From a virus: 27,929 bases of DNA. Below the pieces are notes generated by a model. The model made no database searches. It saw nothing but the letters and a program-made list of their open reading frames with translations, and was not told the origin of the DNA. Shown piece after piece: positions 21,666 through 27,929 of the stretch; position 1 is the first letter of the stretch, and the number at the start of each line of letters is the position of its first letter. The position numbers and the translations under genes were made by a program. The stretch covers positions 1-27,929 of the IMG/VR virus record IMGVR_UViG_3300043540_000104. One strand, written 5' to 3'.

Positions 21666-22191
21666 CAGTTTGAAAAGAATTTAATTTAGAAATCCAGACT
21701 GCTACTTCATTATATAAACATTTCACTTCTGTAATATCATTAGCTATAGCAAGGGTATCAGGTGGGAATAATCTTATTTCAATTTCAAAAAATTTTTTCT
21801 TTCCAAGTTTAAGTGAAGATGTTGTGTGTTCGTGATTATAAAAAGCCAAAGTGTCTGGTTCATAATCCCACCAAGGAATAGTTGCGATGTTAGAAATAAT
21901 TTCATCTTTAATATGTCTTAACCCAATTTTATTTTTACGAACCCAAGTGCTATATTCATAATTGTTCCCAAATTCAATATAAGATTTGTTTGTTGAATTC
22001 ACATAAAATGAAACATAATATATAACTTCCCACATCTTATATCTAGATAACAATCCAGAAACTCTTACATTATCAAATTTATGTAATGGAAATTTTTTAT
22101 AAGTATCAGTAAAATTACTTTTTTTGTTTATTACTAAATAATTTTTTAAAGTTGGAAACTGCTTACTCAATTTTTCATAATCGTAATTCAT
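21616..22191 (-). CDS. Hypothetical protein (191 aa)
   Basis: The protein starts MNYDYEKLSKQFPTLKNYLV and has aromatic-rich strands (MWEVIYYVSFYVNSTNKSYI; IPWWDYEPDTLAFYNHEHTT). There is no transmembrane segment or nuclease motif. It overlaps the primase gene by 50 bases, so it is probably co-translated with it. I cannot name a family. A promoter-like site lies just upstream (22277-22310). Confidence 0.65.
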   Translation of the reverse strand: MNYDYEKLSKQFPTLKNYLVINKKSNFTDTYKKFPLHKFDNVRVSGLLSRYKMWEVIYYVSFYVNSTNKSYIEFGNNYEYSTWVRKNKIGLRHIKDEIISNIATIPWWDYEPDTLAFYNHEHTTSSLKLGKKKFFEIEIRLFPPDTLAIANDITEVKCLYNEVAVWISKLNSFQTDEYIQFTATSKENKNT

Positions 22192-22276
22192 AAGGTAAAT
22201 TAGTTAATTTGTAATAAATAAATTAATAGTAGTTTCGCTTGGTATTTGAATAGCTGGTGGCTGTTCAATTTCTTTC

Positions 22277-22310
22277 TATACAAAAATAAGTATAATAAAA
22301 CTTAATTACT
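22277..22310 (-). promoter_or_regulatory. Promoter-like site, second copy of the TATACTTATnTTTGTATAG string
   Basis: TATTTTTG (22281-22288) is a TAnnTTTG element inside TATACTTATTTTTGTATAG, 18 of 19 bases identical to the site at 13688. The -33 region here is poor (AAGT instead of TTTG). It would start a transcript for the 191-residue protein, the primase and the gp47-46 genes. Confidence 0.4.
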
Positions 22311-22339
22311 TAAAATTTTGTTGCCAAAATATTTTATTT

Positions 22340-22717
22340 TTATAGATTCCCTTCAGGTGGAGGATTAATCATATTTCTAATCATCTGTTCCTGAAAGTCT
22401 TCTTTGTTCAAATCATCAATATCTTCTTTCTTTATTTCTGTTAGTCCTGTAAGTCTTTCAACTTCTTTGAAATCTGGTTTTTGCATTTGTAATTTTTCAA
22501 ATAACATATCAATCATTTTCTGCTGATTATCAATACTCTGAAATATAACATTGATATGGTTAGACATAAGACTTCTAACTTCCTTTACTTCAGCAAGAAT
22601 ACGAACATAATTCCTCATCATAATATTTGTTTGTTCCATCTGTGCCACAAGATTAACTATTAATGGGTCTTGTTCTTGCGATTTCAAATCTTTGTTGGAT
22701 AAAAAATTATTTTCCAT
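22340..22717 (-). CDS. Hypothetical coiled-coil protein (125 aa)
   Basis: An almost fully helical sequence with heptad character: LIVNLVAQMEQTNIMMRNYV, ILAEVKEVRSLMSNHINVIF, MIDMLFEKLQMQKPDFKEVE. It ends in a Pro/Asn tail, NMINPPPEGNL. It is likely an oligomer or a helical adaptor. No family is recognised. Its start overlaps the stop of the preceding 48-residue frame as TAATG, which supports the start choice. Confidence 0.65.
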   Translation of the reverse strand: MENNFLSNKDLKSQEQDPLIVNLVAQMEQTNIMMRNYVRILAEVKEVRSLMSNHINVIFQSIDNQQKMIDMLFEKLQMQKPDFKEVERLTGLTEIKKEDIDDLNKEDFQEQMIRNMINPPPEGNL

Positions 22718-22863
22718 TATTTTTCCTTTCTTTCTAACTTTTCTTGTTTTTTTTCTTGTTCTTGTTCTTGGAATTTATGAACAATTGATTGAAAATATTT
22801 TTCTTGGATTTTAGTCCAAAGTTTTTTCTTCTTTTGTAATTTGAATATCTTTGTTATTTGCAT
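22717..22863 (-). CDS. Small basic ORF (48 aa), possible separate gene or displaced C-terminus of the methyltransferase
   Basis: ATG at 22861-22863 lies inside the 3' end of the methyltransferase gene in another frame. The product is basic then Gln/Glu/Lys-rich: KKKKLWTKIQEKYFQSIVHK, FQEQEQEKKQEKLERKEK. Its TAA overlaps the next ATG as TAATG, which suggests real coding. Alternatively, loss of one A in the A6 run (22825-22832 region) would fuse it to the methyltransferase. Confidence 0.45.
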   Translation of the reverse strand: MQITKIFKLQKKKKLWTKIQEKYFQSIVHKFQEQEQEKKQEKLERKEK

Positions 22864-23500
22864 TGTTTTCTCCTAAACTTACATATTCTGGATTTAATTC
22901 CGAAGCGATAAAATTTCTTTTGTTCCTTATACATACTTTAGAAATAGTTCCAGAACCAGAAAATGGGTCATAAATTAAATCCCCTTCTTTTGTTGATTTC
23001 AAAACTAATCTTTCAATAAGTTCTTCTGGTTTCTGTGCTGGATGAATTCTCTCTTTTACCGGAACAGCTCTGCATTTTAATATATCACCATCTCCAGTTG
23101 GAATTGGTCTTGCTTCTGGTAATTCACCCCATAATATAATTTCGTGTTGATGTCTCCACCCATATCCATTGATAGATACTCCTTTATCCCATATTAATGG
23201 TCTTACATTCTTTGTGAAAAAATAAGCATAATAATAAAATAAAGGATAACTTTGACCATCACAAAACATATAAATAGAACCAGTCGGCTTTAATATTCTT
23301 GCAAATTCTTTAAATACACTTCTGAAAAAATATTCTACAATACCCAAATCAGAAAAATTCCTTTTGAAATTTTTTCTTGTTGCATAATGCTTTGTTGGCA
23401 AAAAATATGGTGGATCTGTAATAATACAATCTACAAACTTGTCTGGCATCTTTTCCATTGTGTAAAAACAATCTTCTACATAAATTTTATTTATTTCCAT
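22811..23500 (-). CDS. DNA methyltransferase (N6-adenine or N4-cytosine, beta class)
   Basis: The 229-residue protein carries the catalytic motif IITDPPYFLP (29-32) first, and later HPAQKPEELIERLVLKS (153-169) and DLIYDPFSGSGTISK (178-185), the SAM-binding motif. The order DPPY before FxGxG defines the beta class. GWRHQHEIILWGE lies between them. There is no restriction enzyme gene next to it. It could protect phage DNA from host restriction or regulate replication. Specificity cannot be read by eye. Its start overlaps the upstream gene by 10 bases. Confidence 0.9.
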   Translation of the reverse strand: MEINKIYVEDCFYTMEKMPDKFVDCIITDPPYFLPTKHYATRKNFKRNFSDLGIVEYFFRSVFKEFARILKPTGSIYMFCDGQSYPLFYYYAYFFTKNVRPLIWDKGVSINGYGWRHQHEIILWGELPEARPIPTGDGDILKCRAVPVKERIHPAQKPEELIERLVLKSTKEGDLIYDPFSGSGTISKVCIRNKRNFIASELNPEYVSLGENNANNKDIQITKEEKTLD

Positions 23501-23901
23501 CCTTCCTCCAACCCTTCTTCAATTTCTTCATCTTCTGTCAATTTGTTTTTTAAATTTCGCCTTTTTTGATTTCTTAATTCTTCTAAATGTGTTCTTCTTC
23601 TTATTTGACGTTCCCTATTTAATACTAACATAGTTCTTCTGTTTTCTAATATTAATCTTTCCAATTCTTTATCAGTTAAACCAGATAAGTTTGGGATTTC
23701 ATTTTCTTGTTCTTCTTCTGTTTCATCTATTCCTTCTGTAGTAACTGCTGGGTTTATCCAACTTGTATTGTGTGTCCAAATAGTATTAACAAAATTGTTG
23801 CTTAAAGTAATAGTATTTACTGATGGCATCATTACATCATTATTCAAATTTGGTTTGTTTTTAATGACTTCAATTGTAATATGTTCTAAATTCAAGTTCA
23901 T
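23491..23901 (-). CDS. Hypothetical protein with acidic and Arg/Lys-rich coiled-coil tail (136 aa)
   Basis: The first ~55 residues are Asn/Thr-rich (MNLNLEHITIEVIKNKPNLN; VNTIWTHNTSWINPAV). A linker of Glu (TEEEQENEIP) precedes a charged helix, LTDKELERLILENRRTMLVL to RNQKRRNLKNKLTEDEE. The lack of a known domain leaves the function open. It is coupled to both neighbours by overlaps, so the gene is real. Confidence 0.65.
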   Translation of the reverse strand: MNLNLEHITIEVIKNKPNLNNDVMMPSVNTITLSNNFVNTIWTHNTSWINPAVTTEGIDETEEEQENEIPNLSGLTDKELERLILENRRTMLVLNRERQIRRRTHLEELRNQKRRNLKNKLTEDEEIEEGLEEGWK

Positions 23902-24677
23902 TAGAAATTATAAATATATCCCAATCCAAATTTAAAATATGTATTACCTTTTAAATAAGTAACACCTGTGTTTATTCCTAAATTGAATGGTGCATAAATT
24001 CCAGTAGTAACTTCCCATACATCAAACATCTTATAATTATTGGAATTAAAATTTGTATTCAAAGATGTAATCCATTTCCAAGTTGGTGGTTTCGGTGGTA
24101 ATTGAATCATTACTGGATCTACAATGGTTTCGGTTGAATCATCAATAATAAAAGGATTAATGCTTTTTGTATAAACTGCAATTCTACCATTCGGCAATTT
24201 TGTTACAACAGTTGTTCTTTTGTTATTCACAAGAACTTTACTAAATTCAAAATTCCAAGGTTTTACAACCTGATACTTTGCTTCCAATTCATACCAACCA
24301 TCTTTATGATTTACTGTTGCAATTCTATATGTGCTATCAGTTGGGTCTGGTTTTGTTGTGTCTGCTGGAACTTTTTCAATATACACTCTTTCTTTTGTAA
24401 CAGTAACTATTAAGGGTTTTTCTTGACCTTTTTTTATCTGTTCAGTAATATCTTTATTAGATTTGATAATACTATCCATTTTTTGTTGATTGATATATGC
24501 TGTATATTTCCAAAGTGAATCACTGATTTTATAAGCAATCCCAACCTTATTAGCTTCTTCTTTCCATTGGTCTCTTTGGTTTTTTAAATCGTTAATATAA
24601 TACAATCCATATTCAACAAGAACAATAAAAATTACTGCTATTGTGATATAGATATATTTATGTATATTCAGTAACAT
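23901..24677 (-). CDS. Membrane-anchored protein with coiled coil and C-terminal beta region (258 aa)
   Basis: An N-terminal membrane span (IYITIAVIFIVLVEYGLYYI) is followed by a charged helical region to ~90. A strand-rich part follows, with ERVYIEKVPADTTKPDPTDS and PPKPPTWKWITSLNTNFNSN. The end TYFKFGLGYIYNF is typical of an outer-membrane-like beta strand ending in Phe. Such a layout (inner-membrane anchor, periplasmic coil, beta C-terminus) would suit a spanin-like lysis protein for a Gram-negative host, but it is only an analogy. TAAGGAGAAATAAATG is a strong ribosome binding site. Confidence 0.6.
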   Translation of the reverse strand: MLLNIHKYIYITIAVIFIVLVEYGLYYINDLKNQRDQWKEEANKVGIAYKISDSLWKYTAYINQQKMDSIIKSNKDITEQIKKGQEKPLIVTVTKERVYIEKVPADTTKPDPTDSTYRIATVNHKDGWYELEAKYQVVKPWNFEFSKVLVNNKRTTVVTKLPNGRIAVYTKSINPFIIDDSTETIVDPVMIQLPPKPPTWKWITSLNTNFNSNNYKMFDVWEVTTGIYAPFNLGINTGVTYLKGNTYFKFGLGYIYNF

Positions 24678-24688
24678 TTTATTTCTCC

Positions 24689-24853
24689 TTATAAAATAAC
24701 TTTACTATCGTCAAAACTTTCAATTTCTTCTTCATTTGTCTTTTTAACAAAAGACATTGTTATTTGTAAATAACTACTTTTCTTTTGTGTGAAATTTACT
24801 ACTTCGGTTTGTTGTATATTTACAAACACTATATATTTTTCACATAACTTCAT
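24689..24853 (-). CDS. Small ORF (54 aa), unknown function
   Basis: Too short for standard calling. From ATG 24851-24853 it encodes MKLCEKYIVFVNIQQTEVVN, FTQKKSSYLQITMSFVKK and an acidic tail TNEEEIESFDDSKVIL. It fills most of the 226-base gap. Its stop lies right before the strong ribosome binding site of the next gene. Amino-acid use and position support coding. Just upstream, another frame (ending 24840-24842) reads IIDEPEWMADIDVDTFDEVM, perhaps the displaced end of the preceding gene. Confidence 0.55.
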   Translation of the reverse strand: MKLCEKYIVFVNIQQTEVVNFTQKKSSYLQITMSFVKKTNEEEIESFDDSKVIL

Positions 24854-24903
24854 CAAAGGTATCTACATCAATATCTGCCATCCATTCTGGTTCATCTATT
24901 ATA

Positions 24904-25152
24904 TCATTTTCTATTGATTAGATTTTCAATCTCTTTATTTTTTCCCAAACTGTCTTTTATTACAAGATATTTTTTAGACAATTCTAATTCTTTTTGTGTA
25001 TATATTGTATCAATATCATTTTTATTTTTATTGCAAGCAATGTAATCTTTATAGGATTTAATTTTTAAAATATCCATAATTATTACTACACTTACAATTA
25101 TTATAATTAATATTATTAATACTTTTAATATGTATTTTATATCTTTTGTCAT
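24904..25152 (-). CDS. Small single-span membrane protein (82 aa)
   Basis: The N-terminal half is one long hydrophobic segment (KVLIILIIIIVSVVIIMDIL). A charged helix follows (YTQKELELSKKYLVIKDSLG). This type II-like layout resembles phage inner-membrane spanin subunits (Rz-like) or other small anchors, without proof. It sits between a multi-span protein and a membrane-anchored beta protein. The group may form a lysis module. Confidence 0.6.
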   Translation of the reverse strand: MTKDIKYILKVLIILIIIIVSVVIIMDILKIKSYKDYIACNKNKNDIDTIYTQKELELSKKYLVIKDSLGKNKEIENLINRK

Positions 25153-25161
25153 TGTTTTTAA

Positions 25162-25551
25162 TTAAGGTTTTAACCAATTCTTTTTTAACATTATTATATA
25201 TAATATTAATATAATAATTAATAAATAACTATATGCAGCAACCCAACTTCCTTGATTAAGTATTGTATCTGCAATTGAATCTTTTATCTCTATTGGATTA
25301 TGCCAACATCCTTTTAATTGTTTTATTTCAATAATTGCAAATATTATTGTCATTATTATACAAGGTATAAATATTAATTGATGTGGAAAACCTAATTGTA
25401 ATAAAAATGATATTGGTATATAACTCATTGCAAAATGTATAAAATGCCATTGTATTGCAATAAGTTTTATATCATTATTAACAGGATAAACTTCTTTTGT
25501 TAATTTAGTATATATATCTTTTAAAAAATATTTTAAATAATATAATATCAT
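25162..25551 (-). CDS. Multi-span membrane protein (129 aa), holin candidate
   Basis: Three hydrophobic segments are visible: about 32-52 (WHFIHFAMSYIPISFLLQLG), 56-75 (QLIFIPCIIMTIIFAIIEIK) and 103-123 (WVAAYSYLLIIILILYIIML). Size and topology are compatible with holins, but also with many phage membrane proteins. The start overlaps the stop of the 45-residue ORF as ATGA, and AGGAG lies upstream. No family is recognised. Confidence 0.6.
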   Translation of the reverse strand: MILYYLKYFLKDIYTKLTKEVYPVNNDIKLIAIQWHFIHFAMSYIPISFLLQLGFPHQLIFIPCIIMTIIFAIIEIKQLKGCWHNPIEIKDSIADTILNQGSWVAAYSYLLIIILILYIIMLKKNWLKP

Positions 25552-25685
25552 AATAAATCTCCTCTATTTTTTAATTCTTGTAATGCTATATATTCAGAAC
25601 TTCTACCCTGATTGTTTAATACTTTTGAAAATGCCAAAGAAGTATCTTTTGGTTCCAAATACTCATTGTGACTTATTGGTATCAT
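25548..25685 (-). CDS. Small ORF (45 aa), coupled to the downstream membrane gene
   Basis: Starts with ATG at 25683-25685, inside the last codons of the FEN gene, and encodes MIPISHNEYLEPKDTSLAFS then KVLNNQGRSSEYIALQELKN. Its TGA overlaps the ATG of the next gene, and its final codons carry that gene's ribosome binding site. The soluble, polar product is not recognised. Confidence 0.55.
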   Translation of the reverse strand: MIPISHNEYLEPKDTSLAFSKVLNNQGRSSEYIALQELKNRGDLL

Positions 25686-26598
25686 TGTTGTTTTCTCCAG
25701 AAAAATTTATTTGTCTTAAAGATAAAAAGTTATCAACCTTTTCATCCCAATTACCCATAAGAAACCTAAATGCTTTCTTCTCTCTACAATACATTTTTAA
25801 TAATGTGCTGTCAAATCTTGGTGGTTTAATTGATTTAAGTATATTGATTGTTTCATCAATATATTCTTGTGGAATACTTTTGAAGTCTATTAAAAATTTA
25901 TTATTAGCCAATCTATTTTGTTCTTCTTCAGTTCTCTTAATAAACCATTCATTCAATAAATTAAAGTTCTTAACATATTTTAGAGCAGTAACGGGACCCA
26001 CACCCGGAAATCCCTGTATCTTATCAGATTTATCACCTAATAATGATTTATATAAAACAAAGTCATAATTAATATCTTTCTTTTCGGTAAACAATTTTGT
26101 TCTTGGATTCCAGACTTTGACATTATCAATTTTGGTTACCAATTGAAGCCAATCAGCATCACTAGATATTGCAACAATATCTCCGCCATATCCAATATCC
26201 CTTAAATATTTTGCTGTAATATAAGCCAAATCATCGGCTTCCAGATTTTCATTTCTTAAAAAATATACAGGAAAGAATTCTTTTATCTTTTCTTTTAAAC
26301 TTTTTCGTTGTCTTCTAAAATCTTCAAATAATGGGTCTTTTTGTCTTACTTCATCTCTTCCAGATTTATATTCTGCAAGTCTGCTATAACGCCAATGTGG
26401 ATAACCTTCATCTAACATTATCATAGAGGTAGGTCTGTGGGTTTTTATCCAATAATTAAATTTGATAAGAAATTCACCGATTAGAGGCCAACCACCATTT
26501 ATGGAACTATCATTTACTCTTTTAGTCCTACATAAATAAAACATATTTGCCAAATCTATTATAAGACAACATTCTTTTTTTACACTTTGTATTCCCAT
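25663..26598 (-). CDS. 5'-3' exonuclease of the FEN/T4 RNase H type, second copy
   Basis: The 311-residue protein has LIIDLANMFYL (Asp15), NLEADDLAY (120-123), AISSDADWLQL (146-149), LLGDKSDKI (188-193) and the helix-hairpin-helix GFPGVGPVT (196-204). This is the complete FEN metal site. It differs from the 337-residue FEN at 5012-6025, so the window encodes two such nucleases. The start ATG lies within the last 19 bases of the GIY-YIG gene, out of frame with it. The residues before Glu9 appear to come from that boundary, not from an ancestral start. A 5' remnant of a similar gene is found at 27295-27360. Confidence 0.9.
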   Translation of the reverse strand: MGIQSVKKECCLIIDLANMFYLCRTKRVNDSSINGGWPLIGEFLIKFNYWIKTHRPTSMIMLDEGYPHWRYSRLAEYKSGRDEVRQKDPLFEDFRRQRKSLKEKIKEFFPVYFLRNENLEADDLAYITAKYLRDIGYGGDIVAISSDADWLQLVTKIDNVKVWNPRTKLFTEKKDINYDFVLYKSLLGDKSDKIQGFPGVGPVTALKYVKNFNLLNEWFIKRTEEEQNRLANNKFLIDFKSIPQEYIDETINILKSIKPPRFDSTLLKMYCREKKAFRFLMGNWDEKVDNFLSLRQINFSGENNNDTNKSQ

Positions 26599-27293
26599 AA
26601 AAACCCCCCACTTGTTTTATGTTTGTTTCTTAATACTAAAGATATTGCAGTTGGATTAATATTTAATTCTTTAGATGCTTCTGCAATAGATTCCCATTCT
26701 TTGATGAAACAACCATTTTTATCCAATTGGATAATTTTTTTCATTCTTTTTTTTGCAGCCATCTTTTGTATTTCTATTAATATTTTTTTTCTTTGTAAAA
26801 ATTTTGTAGGATTTAAATTTTTCCAATATTTTTTAGTTTTTACTTTATTCTTCAATCCTATTTTTCTTTTAGTTTCTTCTGATATTGGATTGTTTTTATA
26901 AACATTCTTCATCAATTCACCCCACTGTTGTTTAATAACTGGATCTTTGTATCTTCTTGTTTGGGATTTTGACATTTTTTTTCTAGTCTGTTCTGTCATA
27001 ACTGGATTTTCCCCACCAGCTGTTCTATTATATCCAATTTTTATATTAGTAGAATTATATTGATTTATGAAAATTCTTTCAAACCTATTTAATTCTTGAA
27101 AGTCATTACATTCTTTAATAATTTCCCACTGAAAATTTTCTTTACCATATTTTTTAATTGCATAATGCAAAACCATTAAAGGTTTTTTTAAAGAATGTAA
27201 TTCATGTTGTTTCTTTCTTCTTTCTAATTTTTGTTTTGTTAAACCTATATAAATTTTTCCATTAATTAAATTTGTCACTTTATATATAATCAT
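26580..27293 (-). CDS. GIY-YIG homing endonuclease with NUMOD3 and NUMOD1 modules
   Basis: A frame is open from 27338, but the conserved domain begins at ATG 27291-27293: MIIYKVTNLINGKIYIGLTK. The GIY-YIG motif is I-Y-K...Y-I-G, with FERIFINQYN containing the conserved Glu. SEETKRKIGLKN is a NUMOD3 repeat, with another at TEQTRKKMSKSQ. The C-terminus (IIQLDKNGCFIKEWESIAEA to GGFLWEYK) is NUMOD1, a helix-turn-helix-like DNA-binding module. Length is 237 residues. The enzyme would cut a target site to spread its own gene. It is inserted at the 5' end of a FEN nuclease gene. Confidence 0.9.
   Translation of the reverse strand: MIIYKVTNLINGKIYIGLTKQKLERRKKQHELHSLKKPLMVLHYAIKKYGKENFQWEIIKECNDFQELNRFERIFINQYNSTNIKIGYNRTAGGENPVMTEQTRKKMSKSQTRRYKDPVIKQQWGELMKNVYKNNPISEETKRKIGLKNKVKTKKYWKNLNPTKFLQRKKILIEIQKMAAKKRMKKIIQLDKNGCFIKEWESIAEASKELNINPTAISLVLRNKHKTSGGFLWEYKV
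26857..26914 (-). repeat. 58-bp direct repeat, copy A (copy B at 27528-27585)
   Basis: The two segments are identical over 58 bases and encode the NUMOD3 stretch KNVYKNNPISEETKRKIG in both the GIY-YIG gene and its upstream relative. Similarity continues at lower identity on both sides. It shows recent common origin, or gene conversion, of two homing-endonuclease units. Confidence 0.95.
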
Positions 27294-27294
27294 T

Positions 27295-27360
27295 TTATTC
27301 TCTTTTATATAAACATAAAGAAGCATTCGCCAAATCACAAATCAAAACTTTTTCATTCAT
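27295..27360 (-). pseudogene. Displaced 5' end of a FEN nuclease gene
   Basis: From ATG 27358-27360 the 21-codon frame contains KVLICDLANASLCLYKRE and then TAA. It aligns with the start of the FEN protein at 26598 (CLIIDLANMFYLCRTKR). ATG overlaps the stop of the NUMOD3 gene. The GIY-YIG gene begins one base after this stop. It is best read as the old FEN start, cut off by the mobile gene. Confidence 0.7.
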
Positions 27361-27736
27361 TTGAAATCCTTTCTTTATTTTTAAATCTTGTTTCCCATAT
27401 TTTTTTGTTACGATTTTGTATCCATTCTTTAGATACATTTTTCCAAAATTTTTTTAATGAAACCATTCTTTTTTTTACTGTTGTCTTTGTTTGTTTTTTA
27501 TCCTTTAATGATATTGAATTTGCTAACCCTATTTTTCTTTTAGTTTCTTCTGATATTGGATTGTTTTTATAAACATTCTTCATCATTTCATTCCACTGTT
27601 GTTTGATAATTGGATTTTTGTATCTATCTGTTTGTGATTTTGACATTTTTTGTCTTGTTTCAACAGACATTACTGGAATTTCTCCTAATAATCCTCCACA
27701 ATTTATGCAATTAGTTGGAAAGTCTCCCGTTGCCAT
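27353..27736 (-). CDS. NUMOD3 homing-endonuclease relative without catalytic domain
   Basis: The 127-residue frame starts inside the end of the upstream gene. Its first ~20 residues (MATGDFPTNCINCGGLLGEI) are not typical. From VETRQKMSKSQTDRYKNP onward it matches the middle of the GIY-YIG protein at 26580-27293, including SEETKRKIGL, with a different basic tail. No GIY-YIG or HNH catalytic centre is present, so it is probably a truncated mobile gene that may still bind DNA. Confidence 0.65.
   Translation of the reverse strand: MATGDFPTNCINCGGLLGEIPVMSVETRQKMSKSQTDRYKNPIIKQQWNEMMKNVYKNNPISEETKRKIGLANSISLKDKKQTKTTVKKRMVSLKKFWKNVSKEWIQNRNKKIWETRFKNKERISNE
27528..27585 (-). repeat. 58-bp direct repeat, copy B (copy A at 26857-26914)
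   Basis: Identical to 26857-26914 over 58 bases, 671 bases apart, inside the NUMOD3 remnant gene. Confidence 0.95.
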
Positions 27737-27929
27737 AATAATATTCTTTTAAATTTTTAAGAATAAATAATTTATATAAATTCTGTTTTACATATTTACG
27801 AACGTCTTTATAAGTAACCCACTTACAAGCAACTATTTTATCTGTAGGAATAAATACCCCATAATAAATTGGTTTCATATCAAACAAATAAATAATTTTC
27901 TTTTGTCCTTCAACTTTATCAATTAAAGT
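27711..27929 (-). CDS. C-terminal part of an unknown protein; start lies beyond the right edge
   Basis: The frame is open from the window edge to TAA at 27711-27713 (72 residues). It reads KIIYLFDMKPIYYGVFIPTD, then KIVACKWVTYKDVRKYVKQN and ends KEYYYGNGRLSN. It has no recognised motif. It overlaps the NUMOD3 frame by 26 bases. The mobile genes downstream may have removed or replaced its original neighbour. Confidence 0.6.
   Translation of the reverse strand, partial: TLIDKVEGQKKIIYLFDMKPIYYGVFIPTDKIVACKWVTYKDVRKYVKQNLYKLFILKNLKEYYYGNGRLSN

Noticed and set aside
22192-22339. Coding-like stretch KEIEQPPAIQIPSETTINLF in the gap before the 191-residue gene
   Set aside because: A stop lies immediately upstream and no start codon is in frame. 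It overlaps the expected leader of the promoter-like site. Apart from that promoter-like site I see nothing else in this gap.
26580-27293. Group I intron around the GIY-YIG gene
   Set aside because: No intron core is evident in the almost absent flanking non-coding sequence, and the FEN 5' end is duplicated rather than interrupted.
1-27929. tRNA genes, rRNA genes, CRISPR arrays and insertion sequences
   Set aside because: I looked for cloverleaf-like and regularly spaced repeats and for transposase motifs and saw none. A tRNA scan would be the decisive test.

Overview
This is an AT-rich stretch of a tailed dsDNA phage genome (or a very similar element). Every gene I can support lies on the minus strand, so transcription runs from right (27929) to left (1). 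Genes are tightly packed, with many ATGA or TAATG stop/start overlaps. The core is a T4-like replication and recombination set: ribonucleotide reductase (RNR), DnaB/gp41-type helicase, UvsX/RecA recombinase, gp32-type single-strand binding protein, gp47/gp46 (Mre11/Rad50) nuclease, gp61-type primase and two FEN/RNase H-type 5' nucleases. The host is unknown. Two promoter-like sites with a TAnnTTTG element weakly suggest a Bacteroidota host.

The dominant theme is protein splicing. Five inteins or intein pairs are visible: one in the RNR (cut by the window edge), two cis inteins in the helicase (one with a degenerate LAGLIDADG domain, one with an HNH-like domain), one split intein in UvsX and one split intein in the gp47-gp46 protein. 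Three sit in P-loops of three different ATPases. UvsX is made as two proteins: 88 extein residues plus an apparent 13-residue N-intein, then a 124-residue C-intein plus 305 extein residues. The gp47-gp46 nuclease is more unusual. The Mre11-like protein is fused to the first part of Rad50 up to the P-loop Lys, followed by a 30-residue N-intein. A separate gene supplies a 123-residue C-intein and the rest of Rad50. Splicing would give one Mre11-Rad50 chain of about 1045 residues. Each gap between split halves carries small ORFs.

Layout, right to left. 27929-26580: a partial unknown gene, a NUMOD3 homing-endonuclease remnant, and a GIY-YIG endonuclease inserted between a duplicated 5' scrap of a FEN nuclease gene and the current FEN gene. 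26598-22340: FEN nuclease, small membrane proteins with a possible lysis role, a DNA methyltransferase and small unknown genes. 22191-16216: unknown protein, primase, split gp47-46/gp46 locus, small zinc protein, then a terminator near 16101-16188. 16083-12626: unknown genes, a membrane-anchored glucosaminidase-like protein and gp32. 12511-10471: split uvsX locus. 10441-8772: membrane protein and small genes, several apparently frameshifted. 8724-6082: a Ycf46-like AAA ATPase with DUF1257 (Ycf35-like), DUF2997 and one more small protein. 6025-1: second FEN nuclease, double-intein helicase, FmdB-like zinc ribbon, a cyclic-phosphate-processing receiver-like protein and the RNR with intein.

Several small genes have a good continuation in another frame, and four of these would be restored by one added base. 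This could be gene decay or single-base deletions in the assembly, so 3' ends of small genes should be read with care.
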